The notes beneath the pieces were generated by a model, which did not search any database, was not told the origin of the DNA, and worked only from the letters and a program-made list of their open reading frames with translations. A DNA stretch of 64,000 nucleotides, from positions 1,047,575 through 1,111,574 of the forward strand of contig JAMLGP010000001.1 in assembly GCA_023957835.1 (NCBI GenBank). Direction: 5' to 3'. The stretch is from Homoserinimonas sp. (GTDB lineage Bacteria > Actinomycetota > Actinomycetes > Actinomycetales > Microbacteriaceae). Positions 53,574-62,456 of the stretch are shown in pieces (within the stretch, counting starts at the first letter, position 1; the number at the start of each line of letters is the position of its first letter). Both the position numbers and the translations under genes were made by a program.

Positions 53574-54431
53574 TCACTTGATCCCTGAGCTTGCAACGCC
53601 CTGAATGATGTATTTCTGGGCGAAGATGTAAATCGCCAGCATCGGGATGACGCTGACTACCGAGCCGGCCATGATTACGTCCCAATCCGAGATGTATTGG
53701 CCCTGCAGGCCGGCGAGGGCAATCGGCAGGGTCTGTAGCTCCGGGGAGCGAAGGACGATCAGGGGCCACAGGAAGCTGTTCCAGCTGCCCATGAAAGCGA
53801 AGACGACGAGAGTCGCGAGGGCGGGCTTGATATTCGGCAGGATGATGAACGCGAAGATTCGAAAGTGACCCGCGCCGTCGATAGTGGCGGCTTCGTCAAG
53901 CTCGTGCGGAACCTGGTTGATCGCCTGCCGCAACAGGAAGATTCCGAACGCCGAAGCGAAGGTTGGAAGGAGCGCCCCGAGGTAGGTATTGAGCAAGCCG
54001 AAGGACTTCATTTCAACAAAGAGAGGAACTATTAGCACCTGAAGCGGAATCATCATGGTTGCCAAATAGACCGCAAACACGATTCCGCGACCGCGAAATG
54101 GAAGTCGGCTGAAGGCGTAGCCGGCGGTCGAGCTGGTAAACAACTGCACCGCGGTAGTAATCGCAGCCAGAACGAAGCTATTGACAATAACCAGCCCGAA
54201 AGGGCGCTCGGTGAACAGCTGCTCGTATGCGCCGAGACTCGGGTTCTGCGGGATAATCGCGGGAGCTACGGTCAGGCTCGCATCGGGGGTTATCGAAGTG
54301 ATGATCGTCCACAGGAACGGGAAGAACATGATCGCCGCCCCGGCAATCACGATTGCGTGGAGAATGATCGCTCCGGCCAATTGCCGAGGAGTCAGGCGGG
54401 GCCGGTCATGAATTACAGCGCGCTCAGCCAT
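53574..54431 (-). CDS. ABC sugar permease, MalG type
   Basis: 285 residues with six helices. The EAA loop is EAATIDGAGHFRIFAFIILPNIKP, where the ATPase would dock. Its start overlaps the MalF-type gene by 8 bp. It forms the pore with that partner. Confidence 0.93.
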   Translation of the reverse strand: MAERAVIHDRPRLTPRQLAGAIILHAIVIAGAAIMFFPFLWTIITSITPDASLTVAPAIIPQNPSLGAYEQLFTERPFGLVIVNSFVLAAITTAVQLFTSSTAGYAFSRLPFRGRGIVFAVYLATMMIPLQVLIVPLFVEMKSFGLLNTYLGALLPTFASAFGIFLLRQAINQVPHELDEAATIDGAGHFRIFAFIILPNIKPALATLVVFAFMGSWNSFLWPLIVLRSPELQTLPIALAGLQGQYISDWDVIMAGSVVSVIPMLAIYIFAQKYIIQGVASSGIK

Positions 54432-55398
54432 AGTTCACCCACCGCTTTTGACCGCGAATCTGAATGACCGTGACCGCGAGCACAACAATGAAGAGCAGCC
54501 ACGACAATGCACTGGCCTCCCCCGCCTTGCCGTAGCGGAAAGTGAGGTCGTAGATCTGCTGCACTACCACCTGGCTCGCTCCGGCCGGCCCGCCGCTAGT
54601 CATTGCATAAACCTGGTCGAAGACCTGGAATCCGTTGATCAGCGAGATGATGAGGACGAAGAAGGTGGATGGCGATAGCAGCGGAATGGTCACGCTGAAG
54701 GTGCGCCGCCACCAGCCGGCACCGTCGACCTTTGCGGCATCGTAGAGATCGGGCGAGATCGACTGCAGCCCGGCGAGCAGAATGACCATTACAAATCCGA
54801 GGTCTTTCCAGGCGGAGGCGAGAATTATCGAGGGCATTGCCCAGTTCGGGTCCGTCCACCAGCCGGGACCTTCGATCCCAAACCAGCCGAGCACTGAGTT
54901 CACGGCCCCGCTGCTCGGGTTGAGCAGCCAGCGCCAGACCAGCGCAACAACAATCCAGCTCGTAATCACCGGCAGAAAATAGACGCCTCTAAGGAAGGAC
55001 CTTCCCTTTAGCGCTGTATTGAGTGCGAGGGCCAGCGCGAGACCGCCGACATAAACCAGCGGAAGGTAACCGGCAATGTAATAGACCGTGTGCAGAAAGA
55101 TTTCGCCGGTCCGCGGGTCTGTGAGCAGCTTGGAGTAGTTATCTAAGCCGATGAACTGCTGAGGGGCGAGAAGGTTCCACTTGGTGAGACTGATCCAGGC
55201 TGCGCCGATCATCGGCCCGAGAGTGAAAAGTGCCAGAGGAATTGCACTTGGCAACAGGAATGCGAGCACCGTGAGCGCATACTTAGTTTTCTGCGATCTG
55301 GTTCTTAGCGGCGCGGTCGCACGCGAATGCCCCGGCCGGGAGTTTCTTTCGGCCGGATCCTGGTCGGATCGGATGGGCTGGATCGCGGATAAGGTCAC
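54424..55398 (-). CDS. ABC sugar permease, MalF type
   Basis: 324 residues with six helices after a long cytoplasmic N-terminus. The EAA loop is DAAKVDGAGWWRRTFSVTIPLLSP. The start overlaps the ROK regulator stop by 4 bp. No ABC ATPase is encoded in the operon, so the importer must use a shared MsiK-like ATPase from elsewhere, as in Streptomyces. Confidence 0.93.
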   Translation of the reverse strand: MTLSAIQPIRSDQDPAERNSRPGHSRATAPLRTRSQKTKYALTVLAFLLPSAIPLALFTLGPMIGAAWISLTKWNLLAPQQFIGLDNYSKLLTDPRTGEIFLHTVYYIAGYLPLVYVGGLALALALNTALKGRSFLRGVYFLPVITSWIVVALVWRWLLNPSSGAVNSVLGWFGIEGPGWWTDPNWAMPSIILASAWKDLGFVMVILLAGLQSISPDLYDAAKVDGAGWWRRTFSVTIPLLSPSTFFVLIISLINGFQVFDQVYAMTSGGPAGASQVVVQQIYDLTFRYGKAGEASALSWLLFIVVLAVTVIQIRGQKRWVNYG

Positions 55399-56630
55399 GG
55401 CAAGTCCGTTGAATGGTCGGCCTGGCGAGGCGCAACCTGCCCGACGAGTCGCTCGCGAACCAGCCGCCCCTGATCGCCCGCCACCTGTCCTGAGTCGAAT
55501 GGCGTTGCAAGCACTAGGGCTGCGGCGCCCTGTGCCCAGCTTTCGTCCTGCCAGGTTTCAACCTCCACTCCGACTCCTCGCTTGCTGGGGATGAGCGCGG
55601 AGCGCAGTGCGGGTTCGAAGCCGTAGGACCAGTGCTGCCAGCTTGCGGTTCCTTCACCGAGCACTATGACGACTTCCGGATCTACAACGTGGATGATTCC
55701 GGCCAGCGCACGGCCGAGCAGGTGCCCGGCCTGACTAAAGATGGCAGCGGCCTTCTCATTGCCGGCATCCGCTGCCGCCCTCAGTGCAGAAATTCCGCTG
55801 CCGGTGCTGATCACACCGTTCTCGTGGGCAGAGCGAACGAGAGCCTGCTGCCCGATTATTGCCTCGAGGCAGCCGTGGTTTCCGCAGCTGCACAGCGGTC
55901 CGTCTTCAACTATCGGGAGATGTCCGATTTCTCCGGCTCCACCGGCGTGCCCTCGAAGCACAGTGCCGTCGATAAAGATTCCGGCGCCGACTCCGGTTCC
56001 GATCGTTACCAGCAGAAAGCTGTCGTGGTTGCGGCCGCGGCCGTAGAGTCGCTCGGCAACCGCGAGGGCATTCACGTTGTTTTCGACCAGTACCGGTAGC
56101 TTGAGTTCTCTGCGAAGGGTCGCGCCCAGCGGTACCTGGTGCCAGCCGAGCTGGGTTGAGTCGACCGTTCCGCTCCCCTGAGCATCTACCGAGCCTGGAA
56201 CTCCGACTCCGATTCCAAGCAGGGGGATGTCGCTGCCGCGGCGCATGAACTCTCTGAGTGCGTCAACCAGATCCATTAGCACGGTGCTTGCTGAGGCGTC
56301 GAAGGGTTCGATTGCCGATCTCTGGACAGTGCCGTCAAGCCCGACTTCGACGAAAGCAACGTGATCGGCGACGACCTTGACTCCGATCGCCCTCCCCGCG
56401 GAGGAAACGAGGCCGAGCATTCTCGCCGGTCGGCCGCCCTGAGACGGAGAGTGCTCCAGTTCCTGAAGAAGACCATCCGCAAGAAGGTCTCTCGTGAGCT
56501 GGGTCATTAGCGCGGGTGAGACATTGAGCGCACGAGCCAGATCTGCTCTAGAGGTTGGCCCCTGGGCTCCAAGATGGGCGAGCACCGCGGAGCGGTTTAC
56601 GTCTGTGCGAGAGGCGAATCTGCCTGCCAT
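55395..56630 (-). CDS. ROK-family regulator
   Basis: 411 residues. An N-terminal helix-turn-helix (TSRADLARALNVSPALMTQLTRDLLADGLL) precedes a ROK sugar-kinase-like domain with GVGVPGSVDAQG, LLVTIGTGVGAGIFIDG and the zinc motif CSCGNHGCLEA. It likely senses a sugar or sugar phosphate and represses the operon it heads. ATG 56630 has AAGG 7 nt upstream. A TTG 42 nt earlier is possible. Confidence 0.92.
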   Translation of the reverse strand: MAGRFASRTDVNRSAVLAHLGAQGPTSRADLARALNVSPALMTQLTRDLLADGLLQELEHSPSQGGRPARMLGLVSSAGRAIGVKVVADHVAFVEVGLDGTVQRSAIEPFDASASTVLMDLVDALREFMRRGSDIPLLGIGVGVPGSVDAQGSGTVDSTQLGWHQVPLGATLRRELKLPVLVENNVNALAVAERLYGRGRNHDSFLLVTIGTGVGAGIFIDGTVLRGHAGGAGEIGHLPIVEDGPLCSCGNHGCLEAIIGQQALVRSAHENGVISTGSGISALRAAADAGNEKAAAIFSQAGHLLGRALAGIIHVVDPEVVIVLGEGTASWQHWSYGFEPALRSALIPSKRGVGVEVETWQDESWAQGAAALVLATPFDSGQVAGDQGRLVRERLVGQVAPRQADHSTDLP

Positions 56631-56679
56631 TGGAACACCTTCGTTCGGGAGCGTGGGCTTGACTACATTCAAGGCTTAC

Positions 56680-56702
56680 TTTAGGGGTAAATAAACTCTA
56701 AA
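56680..56702. promoter_or_regulatory. Candidate ROK operator
   Basis: TTTAG and CTAAA flank an AT-rich core (TAAATAAA) in the gap between the ROK and nucleotidyltransferase genes. The right half overlaps TAAAAT (56699-56704), the -10 of the rightward gene, so binding could affect both. Confidence 0.5.
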
Positions 56703-56709
56703 ATGAAGT

Positions 56710-57570
56710 ATGACGGATTGTCAACAGGGATATTTGCCAGTACCGCTTTGGCGGCAAGAGTTCGAGAGGTTCCTCAGGGATCTGGCCGAGACTGCGCAAG
56801 GAGATCAAGGAGTGGTGGGGCTCGTCGCATTCGGCTCCACTGCAGATCAGTCCCGACTCGACGATTGGTCCGATCACGACTTCGCCTGGATCACGAAGCC
56901 GGGTGCCGAAGCGGCGTTCAGGCAGCGACTTGACTGGCTGCCGAACGCAAATCAAATCGCACTATCGGTCGTTGAGCACCACGGCGGAGTCAAGGTCATT
57001 TATGCCGACGGGCACCTCGTGGAGTTCGGGATCGCAAGCCTGACTGACTTTTCGGGCTGGTCCGGAAACCAGATGAGGGTTCTAGTTGATAAGGGCGGGG
57101 TGGCGGAAGTTGTGGACGCCATAGCAAGAAAGGAGCCGCCTTCGGGGCTGCCGAACGCGAAGAGGGCCGCGGATCTCTTTCTCTGCCAAATCCTTCTCGG
57201 TGTCGGCAGGTTCCGCCGAGGTGAAGTGCTCAGTGCCGCGAGTGCCATTCGAGAGTCCGCGGTAGCTCACTTGCTCTCTGCTCTCACCGCAAGTGAGAAG
57301 AGTCAAGAGCTGGATCGGCCCGACATGCCGGGTCGGCCAGATACGCTCGATCGGCCCGACATGCTCGATCGGCTCGACCCTAGACGCAGGTTCGACTTCG
57401 TGCACCCTGCAATTGCGGCCGAGATCGAGACGGCATGCCGGTTGGATCCGGAATCGGCGGCGCTCCGGCTGCTCGAAATCGCGATCGAGCGTATTCCGCA
57501 AATAGATTCACCGGCTCTCTCCGCCGTTCGGCGAAAGCACGGCTGGGAGGGCCGGCGTCCCGGCGTCTAG
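56710..57570 (+). CDS. Nucleotidyltransferase-fold protein with hexapeptide repeats
   Basis: 286 residues. [24 protein letters not shown] (residues 37-60) is the polymerase-beta nucleotidyltransferase motif GS-x-DxD, with Asp55 and Asp57 as metal ligands. The C-terminal helical part ([35 protein letters not shown]) resembles substrate-binding domains of aminoglycoside-type enzymes, but no resistance family is clear. Residues 201-224 are four hexapeptides ([24 protein letters not shown]). Start ATG with -10-like TAAAAT 5 nt before it. The stop overlaps clpX by 4 bp. Confidence 0.75.
   Translation: MTDCQQGYLPVPLWRQEFERFLRDLAETAQGDQGVVGLVAFGSTADQSRLDDWSDHDFAWITKPGAEAAFRQRLDWLPNANQIALSVVEHHGGVKVIYADGHLVEFGIASLTDFSGWSGNQMRVLVDKGGVAEVVDAIARKEPPSGLPNAKRAADLFLCQILLGVGRFRRGEVLSAASAIRESAVAHLLSALTASEKSQELDRPDMPGRPDTLDRPDMLDRLDPRRRFDFVHPAIAAEIETACRLDPESAALRLLEIAIERIPQIDSPALSAVRRKHGWEGRRPGV
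57310..57381. repeat. Four 18-bp tandem units inside the nucleotidyltransferase gene
   Basis: Units begin at 57310, 57328, 57346 and 57364. The first and third differ in one base. In frame, inserted before a helix. Confidence 0.85.
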
Positions 57571-58844
57571 GCGGACTTTTCGCGGCGCTCCGGCTTGCGG
57601 GGAACAATGGTCGGTGCCGCGTTTTCGAGGACCGTCTGCCTGGTGACTATGACGCGGTCGACATCCGGATTCGAGGGGACCTCGAACATTACCGGGCCGA
57701 GGACTTCCTCCATGATGGCGCGGAGTCCGCGAGCGCCGCTTTGGCGAAGTACGGCGAGGTCTGCGATCGCTTCGAGGGCCTCGGGCTCGAACTCGAGCTG
57801 AACGCCGTCGATTTCGAACATCCGCTGGTACTGGCGAACGAGCGCGTTCTTCGGGACGGTGAGGATCTCCATGAGCGCCTCGCGGTCCAGCGGAGCGACG
57901 GAGGCGACGACCGGCAGGCGGCCGATGAACTCGGGGATGAGTCCGAACTTGTGCAGGTCCTCCGGCAGCACCTCGCTGAACAGGTTTACGTCATTGCCCT
58001 TGATGTGCAGCGGGGCGCCAAAGCCGATGCCGCCCTTGCCTACGCGGTGCGAAATGATCTCTTCCAGCCCCGCAAAGGCACCGGCCACTATGAAGAGCAC
58101 GTTAGTGGTGTCGATCTGGATGAACTCCTGGTGCGGGTGCTTGCGGCCGCCCTGCGGCGGTACCGAAGCTACCGTTCCTTCGAGAATCTTGAGCAGAGCC
58201 TGCTGCACTCCCTCTCCGGAGACGTCACGGGTGATCGAAGGATTCTCTGCCTTGCGGGCGATCTTGTCGATCTCGTCGATGTAGATGATGCCGGTCTCTG
58301 CGCGCTTGACGTCGTAGTCCGCGGCCTGAATGAGCTTGAGCAGAATGTTTTCGACATCCTCGCCGACGTATCCGGCTTCGGTGAGCGCAGTCGCGTCGGC
58401 TACCGCGAACGGCACATTGAGCCTGCGCGCGAGGGTCTGCGCGAGATAGGTCTTTCCGCAACCGGTCGGCCCGATGAGCAGGATGTTGGACTTCGCGATT
58501 TCGATCTCGTCTGCGGCAGCCTCGGCGGGCATGATCGCTTTTTCTGAGCGAACCCGCTTGTAGTGGTTGTAGACGGCAACTGAAAGCGCGCGCTTGGCCT
58601 GCTCCTGGCCAATCACGTATTCCTCGAGGAAGGCGAAGATCTCCTTTGGCTTTGGCAGTTCGAAGGATGCGGTGGCTTCCGCTCCGGACTCTGTGAGTCG
58701 CTCCTCGATGATCTCGTTGCAAAGCTCAACGCACTCGTCGCAAATGTAAACGCCGGGGCCTGCAATGAGCTGCTGAACCTGCTTCTGGCTCTTGCCGCAG
58801 AACGAACATTTCAACAGGTCCGCACTCTCGCCAATACGTGCCAT
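57567..58844 (-). CDS. clpX: ClpX, ATPase subunit of the Clp protease
   Basis: 425 residues. The zinc-binding domain is [14 protein letters not shown] and CDECVELC. Walker A is [15 protein letters not shown]. Walker B is [13 protein letters not shown], and sensor motifs follow ([29 protein letters not shown]). Unfolds substrates and feeds ClpP1P2. GGGAGG precedes the ATG. It is separated from clpP2 by an opposite-strand copper gene set. Confidence 0.97.
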   Translation of the reverse strand: MARIGESADLLKCSFCGKSQKQVQQLIAGPGVYICDECVELCNEIIEERLTESGAEATASFELPKPKEIFAFLEEYVIGQEQAKRALSVAVYNHYKRVRSEKAIMPAEAAADEIEIAKSNILLIGPTGCGKTYLAQTLARRLNVPFAVADATALTEAGYVGEDVENILLKLIQAADYDVKRAETGIIYIDEIDKIARKAENPSITRDVSGEGVQQALLKILEGTVASVPPQGGRKHPHQEFIQIDTTNVLFIVAGAFAGLEEIISHRVGKGGIGFGAPLHIKGNDVNLFSEVLPEDLHKFGLIPEFIGRLPVVASVAPLDREALMEILTVPKNALVRQYQRMFEIDGVQLEFEPEALEAIADLAVLRQSGARGLRAIMEEVLGPVMFEVPSNPDVDRVIVTRQTVLENAAPTIVPRKPERREKSA

Positions 58845-58997
58845 GTTCGCCTCCCTTTGAGCACAACCGATTCAAGTCATCGGCGACTTCCTATGAGCCT
58901 AACCCGCCGCGGGGACAGCCGCTGAATGTTGAGCTAATTCGCCGATTCGGCGTGCCGCCTATGATGGGAATATCGGTCCGAACTACCTGGAAAGTCG

Positions 58998-59597
58998 ATG
59001 ACCCGATTCGAACGTGTTGTGCGAGGCGGAATCGCCGCGCTGGTTTCCGTTTTCGTCGCGGCCTTTTCGCACGCTGCAGCCGGAGGCCAGTTCCCCGGCA
59101 TCGGCGGCCTTGTGCTTAGCCTTGTCCTCTCGACACTGGTTTGCATTGCGCTCGCCGGTCGCAAGTTGCGGCTTGCAAGCTTGTCGGCTTCCGTCCTGCT
59201 GAGCCAGGGAATGTATCACTGGCTTTTTGGTGGGATGCCCGACTCGGCAATCTCGACTTCCGTCGCGCCCCAGCTCGGCCACTCGCACCTGGCAGGCTCA
59301 AGCCTGCCGGTAGGTGCAGCACACGCGCATACTTCGACCGAAATGCTGCTCGCGCACGTCTTCGCAGCGGCGGTAACTGTTGTGGCGCTTGCATTCGGCG
59401 AACGCGCAATGCTCGCAATTGCTCGGGTGGCAGGCAGGTTCCTGATTCCGCACCTCGCCAGAGCAATTGATCCGGAATTGCCGGCCGCACCCGCGCACCC
59501 TGCGGTCTCGCGAACGCAGACTGTTCGGACCAGACAGGAAATTCTTGATCATTCAGGTCTGCGGCACAGGGGCCCGCCGATTCTTCTCGGCGTCTGA
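58998..59597 (+). CDS. His-rich membrane protein of the copper-related set
   Basis: 199 residues with three or four hydrophobic segments. A loop near residue 95-115 is rich in histidine (LGHSHLAGSSLPVGAAHAHTSTEMLLAH), and Met occurs nearby (QGMYHWLFGGMPD), which would suit a soft-metal ligand. It is followed at 69 bp by ycnI and copC. Proteins of this type accompany those genes in Actinomycetota and have no assigned function. Metal binding is inferred. Confidence 0.7.
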   Translation: MTRFERVVRGGIAALVSVFVAAFSHAAAGGQFPGIGGLVLSLVLSTLVCIALAGRKLRLASLSASVLLSQGMYHWLFGGMPDSAISTSVAPQLGHSHLAGSSLPVGAAHAHTSTEMLLAHVFAAAVTVVALAFGERAMLAIARVAGRFLIPHLARAIDPELPAAPAHPAVSRTQTVRTRQEILDHSGLRHRGPPILLGV

Positions 59598-59665
59598 ACG
59601 AAACCCCGCGCAAATCGCGCAACCGCAAGATTGGCCCGCTTGAGCGTGGCCGAAAGGACCTCAAA

Positions 59666-60352
59666 TTGAAGAATAAATTAGTCATTGCAACGGCTATGGG
59701 CGCGGCACTCGCACTTAGCCTTGCCGCCCCTCTGTCGGCTTCGGCCCACGTGACCGTGAGTCCGAATACGGCCTCTGCGGGCTCCTACGCGCTGCTGAAC
59801 GTGAAAGTGCCGAACGAATCCGCAACGGCGGTAACCACCAAACTGGAACTCTCGCTGCCGACCGATACTCCGCTTTCGAGTGTGAGTTACGTGCCGGTGG
59901 CGGGCTGGACCGCCGAGCTGGTTCGAACAACTTTGCCGACCCCGGTCAAGGTAGGCGAGAACACGATCACCGAAGCGGTGACCAAGGTCATCTGGACCGC
60001 AGAGACTGGATTCGAAGTCTCGGCGGGGCAACTGCAGGTATTCCCGCTCTCCATCGGGCCGGTGCCCAGTGTCGGGTCGCTGACCTTTCCGGCGGACCAG
60101 TTTTACAGTGACGGGACGATCGTTTCCTGGAACGAGTCGGGGTCGGGAGCCGAGCATCCCGCTCCGGTCCTTTATGTGAACGACGCCCCTGCCGCCGACC
60201 ATCACGGCAATGATTCTGCCGATGACGGGGTGTCGGCCGCGGGTCAAACCGGCGTGGACGTCCTCGCCCGCGGATTCGGCATCGCCGGGCTCGTGATTGG
60301 CGCGATCGGAGTCACGATCGCCGCAGTCGCACTCAGAAGGAAGGCAAGCTAA
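59666..60352 (+). CDS. ycnI: YcnI (DUF1775) copper-binding protein
   Basis: 228 residues. Signal peptide ends at SASA, so mature protein begins at His28 (HVTVSPNTASAGSYALLNVKVPNES), the conserved N-terminal histidine that binds Cu(II) in YcnI. The beta-sandwich continues to about 150, followed by a His/Asp-rich linker (ADHHGNDSADDG) and a C-terminal transmembrane helix. TTG start with AAAGGA 7 nt upstream. It ends 4 nt before copC. Confidence 0.9.
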   Translation: MKNKLVIATAMGAALALSLAAPLSASAHVTVSPNTASAGSYALLNVKVPNESATAVTTKLELSLPTDTPLSSVSYVPVAGWTAELVRTTLPTPVKVGENTITEAVTKVIWTAETGFEVSAGQLQVFPLSIGPVPSVGSLTFPADQFYSDGTIVSWNESGSGAEHPAPVLYVNDAPAADHHGNDSADDGVSAAGQTGVDVLARGFGIAGLVIGAIGVTIAAVALRRKAS

Positions 60353-60356
60353 GCAA

Positions 60357-60950
60357 ATGCAAAGCATCCTGCGTTCACTCTCGATCGCCGGGATTCTCGG
60401 GGTTGCGGCGGCACTCGCCGTCGCAACCCCGGCCTCGGCGCACAACTATTACGTCTCCTCGACCCCTGGAATGAACGAGACCGTAACGACCCTGCCAGAC
60501 CAGTTCATCGTCACGACCAACGACAATCTGCTCGAACTCGGCGACTCGAGCGCCGGATTCATCATGGAGGTCAAGGGTCCTGACGGTCTCTATTACAGTG
60601 ACGGCTGCGTTACGGTAAGCGGACCTTCAGTCTCGATGGCCGCCGCTCTCGGTCCGGCCGGCGCCTACACAATGAACTGGCAGGTCATTTCAGCAGACGG
60701 GCACACGGTCTCGGGCTCCGTTCCGTTCACCTGGCAGCCGACTGCCGACCAGCCGCTTTCAACCGGAGTAAGCACTCCCCCAATGTGCGGCAAGCAGGCC
60801 GTGCCGCCCGGCGACAGTCAGTCGAGCACGATCCCGGTGGAGGACCTGCTTTGGATCGGCGGCGGAGTGGCCGCCGTCGTGGTCGCCTCACTCGCGGTGC
60901 TGTTCCTGCTTCGAAAGAAGCCCGAAGACTCGCGCCCTGACAAGCCCTGA
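60357..60950 (+). CDS. copC: CopC-domain copper-binding protein
   Basis: 197 residues. Signal peptide ends at ASA, leaving His29 first (HNYYVSSTPGMNETV). The Cu(II) site partner is SADGHTVSG (Asp and His). A C-terminal transmembrane helix and basic tail anchor it. No CopD membrane domain is fused. Together with YcnI and the His-rich protein it forms an extracytoplasmic copper handling set. Confidence 0.88.
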   Translation: MQSILRSLSIAGILGVAAALAVATPASAHNYYVSSTPGMNETVTTLPDQFIVTTNDNLLELGDSSAGFIMEVKGPDGLYYSDGCVTVSGPSVSMAAALGPAGAYTMNWQVISADGHTVSGSVPFTWQPTADQPLSTGVSTPPMCGKQAVPPGDSQSSTIPVEDLLWIGGGVAAVVVASLAVLFLLRKKPEDSRPDKP

Positions 60951-60971
60951 GACGCCCGAAGACTCGCGCCC
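60921..60971. repeat. Duplicated 17 bp at the end of copC
   Basis: CCCGAAGACTCGCGCCC occurs at 60921-60937 and 60955-60971, 34 bp apart. A third, partial copy follows near 60999. The first is coding, the second lies past the stop. Confidence 0.8.
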
Positions 60972-61022
60972 CGAGAAACTCTGACAAACCCTCAGGCGCC
61001 CGAAGGCTCCGCGAAGTAGCCG

Positions 61023-61727
61023 CTACTCCTTGGTAGCGGTTACCGGGTGCGCTGTCTTGCGACTCGTGAGCACCTGATCGATCAGGCCGTACTCGAGAGC
61101 TTCTTCGGCGCTCAAGATGTTGTCCCGATCGATGTCCTTGTTGACCTGCTCGGGAGTGCGCTTGGAGTGAGCCGAAATCGTCTGCTCAAGCCAGGTGCGC
61201 ATCCGCTGAATCTCCTTAGCCTGAATCTCAATGTCGGATGCCTGACCGTGTCCGGCATCACCGGTCGCAGGCTGGTGGATCAGAATCCTCGCATTCGGCA
61301 GAGCCAGCCGCTTTCCGGGCGCTCCGGCTGCAAGCAGCACCGCAGCAGCCGAAGCGGCCTGGCCGAGGCAGACGGTCTGGATCTGCGGGCGGATGTACTG
61401 CATGGTGTCGTAGATCGCTGTCATGGCGGTGAAGGAACCGCCGGGAGAGTTGATGTACATGACTATGTCGCGGTCGGGGTCCTGGCTCTCGAGCACGAGA
61501 AGCTGGGCCATGACATCATCCGCCGAGGCGTCGTCGATCTGCACCCCGAGAAATACGATGCGATCCTCAAACAACTTTGCGTACGGGTCCTGACGCTTGT
61601 AGCCGTAGGCCGTGCGCTCTTCGAAGCTCGGCAGAATGTAGCGCGACTCGGGAAGGGCACGTCCGAGCGAAGTCGCTCCTCGGGCCGCCGAGGGCAATCC
61701 AGTTGGGTTCATCCTGGTGAATTCCAT
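61023..61727 (-). CDS. clpP2: ClpP2 protease subunit
   Basis: 234 residues. Catalytic Ser126 (GQAASAAAVLLAAG), His151 (LIHQPATG) and a later Asp. The N-terminus is about 30 residues longer than ClpP1, as in other actinobacterial ClpP2. GQAASA replaces the usual GMAASM. Works as a mixed ring with ClpP1. It follows clpP1 by 5 nt. Confidence 0.96.
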   Translation of the reverse strand: MEFTRMNPTGLPSAARGATSLGRALPESRYILPSFEERTAYGYKRQDPYAKLFEDRIVFLGVQIDDASADDVMAQLLVLESQDPDRDIVMYINSPGGSFTAMTAIYDTMQYIRPQIQTVCLGQAASAAAVLLAAGAPGKRLALPNARILIHQPATGDAGHGQASDIEIQAKEIQRMRTWLEQTISAHSKRTPEQVNKDIDRDNILSAEEALEYGLIDQVLTSRKTAHPVTATKE

Positions 61728-61732
61728 TTCTC

Positions 61733-62329
61733 TTACTTGTTGCCCTTCTCGCCGGTTCCGCCGCCGCCGACCACGTCGCTTGCGAACTCTCTCAAGTGGT
61801 CGACGAAGCCGTATTCAAGGGCCTCCTGCGCGGTGAACCAGTTATCGCGGTCTCCGTCGGCAATGATTTGCGCTACCGTCTTGCCGGTCTGCTCTGCGGT
61901 GAGCTGCGCCATCCGCTCCTTCATGTCATTGATGAGCTTGGCCTGAGTCTGGATGTCCGCGGCGGTTCCGCCGAACCCGCCCGAAGGCTGGTGCAGCAGC
62001 ACCCTCGCATTCGGAGTGATGTAGCGCTTGCCCTTGGTTCCGGAAGAAAGCAGGAACTGGCCCATTGAGGCTGCCATTCCGATTCCGACTGTAACGATGT
62101 CGTTCGGCACGAACTTCATAGTGTCGTAAATCGCCATTCCGGCGGTGATCGATCCGCCTGGCGAGTTTATATAGAGGTAAATGTCGCGCTTGGAATCTTC
62201 CGCGGCGAGAAGCAGGATCTTCGCGCAGATCTCATTCGCATTCTCGTCGCGCACCTCCGAGCCGAGCCAGATGATGCGGTCTTTCAATAGTTGATCAAAA
62301 ATGCTGCTGACCAGTGCAGGTTGACTCAT
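61733..62329 (-). CDS. clpP1: ClpP1 protease subunit
   Basis: 198 residues. Catalytic Ser88 (GMAASMGQF), His113 (LLHQPSGG) and the Asp of NDMKER region downstream. [11 protein letters not shown] is present. Forms the second ring of ClpP1P2. Separated from tig by a strong terminator. Confidence 0.97.
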   Translation of the reverse strand: MSQPALVSSIFDQLLKDRIIWLGSEVRDENANEICAKILLLAAEDSKRDIYLYINSPGGSITAGMAIYDTMKFVPNDIVTVGIGMAASMGQFLLSSGTKGKRYITPNARVLLHQPSGGFGGTAADIQTQAKLINDMKERMAQLTAEQTGKTVAQIIADGDRDNWFTAQEALEYGFVDHLREFASDVVGGGGTGEKGNK

Positions 62330-62414
62330 GTCTTTTGGGCTCCGTCTCTATTTGCGCCGTGTATCGAATCTATCGGAGCGCAAAGTTTCGGATTGGTGTG
62401 TTCGCCCTAGGCAG

Positions 62415-62453
62415 AGTCGCCGGTTCGCCAATCTCGGGAGCCGGCCGGCGACT
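62415..62453 (-). terminator. Hairpin terminator after tig
   Basis: AGTCGCCGG (62415-62423) and CCGGCGACT (62445-62453) pair over 9 bp with a further partial pairing inside. It begins 3 bp after the tig stop. Confidence 0.7.
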
Positions 62454-62456
62454 GAG

